From the NCBI GenBank assembly GCA_029939575.1, contig JAOZSR010000033.1, positions 1 through 34,488 of the forward strand: a DNA stretch of 34,488 nt. The letters are read 5' to 3'. Source of the DNA: Fidelibacterota bacterium (GTDB lineage: Bacteria > Fidelibacterota > UBA2242 > JAOZSR01). Every line of letters begins with the position of its first letter. Position 1 is the first letter of the stretch. The notes below the pieces were generated by a model. That model did not search any database. It saw only the letters and a list, made by a program, of their open reading frames with translations, and was not told the DNA's origin. Positions 34,430 to 34,488 of this stretch are shown piece by piece. The position numbers and the translations under genes were made by a program.

Positions 34430-34488
34430 ACGATAAATATTTATCATCAATTTGAAATTAAAATAGAGTTTGAATAATATGATTAACA

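Noticed and set aside
34432-34445. Perfect 14-bp palindrome GATAAATATTTATC after the last gene
   Set aside because: It is almost wholly A/T in an AT-rich genome and has no T tract or nearby promoter to give it meaning; chance is likely.
1-34488. tRNA, rRNA, CRISPR, IS elements, prophage or riboswitch
   Set aside because: Gaps between genes were read on both strands; no cloverleaf, direct-repeat array, transposase or recognisable aptamer was found.

Overview
The window looks like chromosomal DNA from a low-GC (about 30% by eye) Gram-negative bacterium. The Gram-negative evidence is direct: two TolC-type outer-membrane channels, two RND pumps, lipoboxes on several exported proteins and a type I signal peptidase. 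The mix of genes (an EndoQ-UvrD fusion, a BioD/DRTGG protein, an FtsEX pair, a squalene-cyclase-like fragment) would suit an uncultured FCB-group lineage such as Cloacimonadota, Delongbacteria or Marinimicrobia. That placement is a guess, since no rRNA or other decisive marker is present. No tRNA, rRNA, CRISPR array, transposase or phage gene was seen.

Layout. (1) 81-2228, minus: a secreted oligopeptidase B-like lipoprotein whose terminator overlaps its stop codon. (2) 2672-9536, plus: a tight three-gene operon with an endonuclease Q/UvrD-type helicase fusion, a BioD-like P-loop/DRTGG protein and the DNA-uptake channel ComEC, closed by a terminator. (3) 9554-14598, minus: ftsE-ftsX behind what looks like a leaderless promoter, a SAM methyltransferase coupled to a PIN-PhoH ATPase, and a ROK sugar kinase. 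(4) 14746-17163, plus: a dGTPase, a small lipoprotein and an HTH protein with its own promoter. (5) 17231-19716, minus: hemW, a cupin and lepB. (6) 19857-31811, minus: an efflux locus of about 12 kb, tetR-tolC-mfp-rnd-mfp-rnd-tolC, encoding two complete tripartite pumps. Its promoter is bracketed by two ACCGGT-centred palindromes. (7) 31812-34488: a scarred region with a 5'-truncated squalene-cyclase-like gene, a remnant related to another one at 2381-2455, a DUF2817 zinc-peptidase-like protein and an unrecognised cysteine-rich membrane protein.

The most distinctive observations are three. First, the EndoQ-helicase fusion ends in a textbook beta-clamp-binding pentapeptide and is co-transcribed with comEC. 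This suggests a one-polypeptide repair machine for deaminated bases, tethered to the replication clamp. Second, two intergenic remnants 29 kb apart differ mostly at synonymous positions, so they look like paralogous protein-coding relics. Third, the double RND operon carries a paired-operator promoter that can be read directly.
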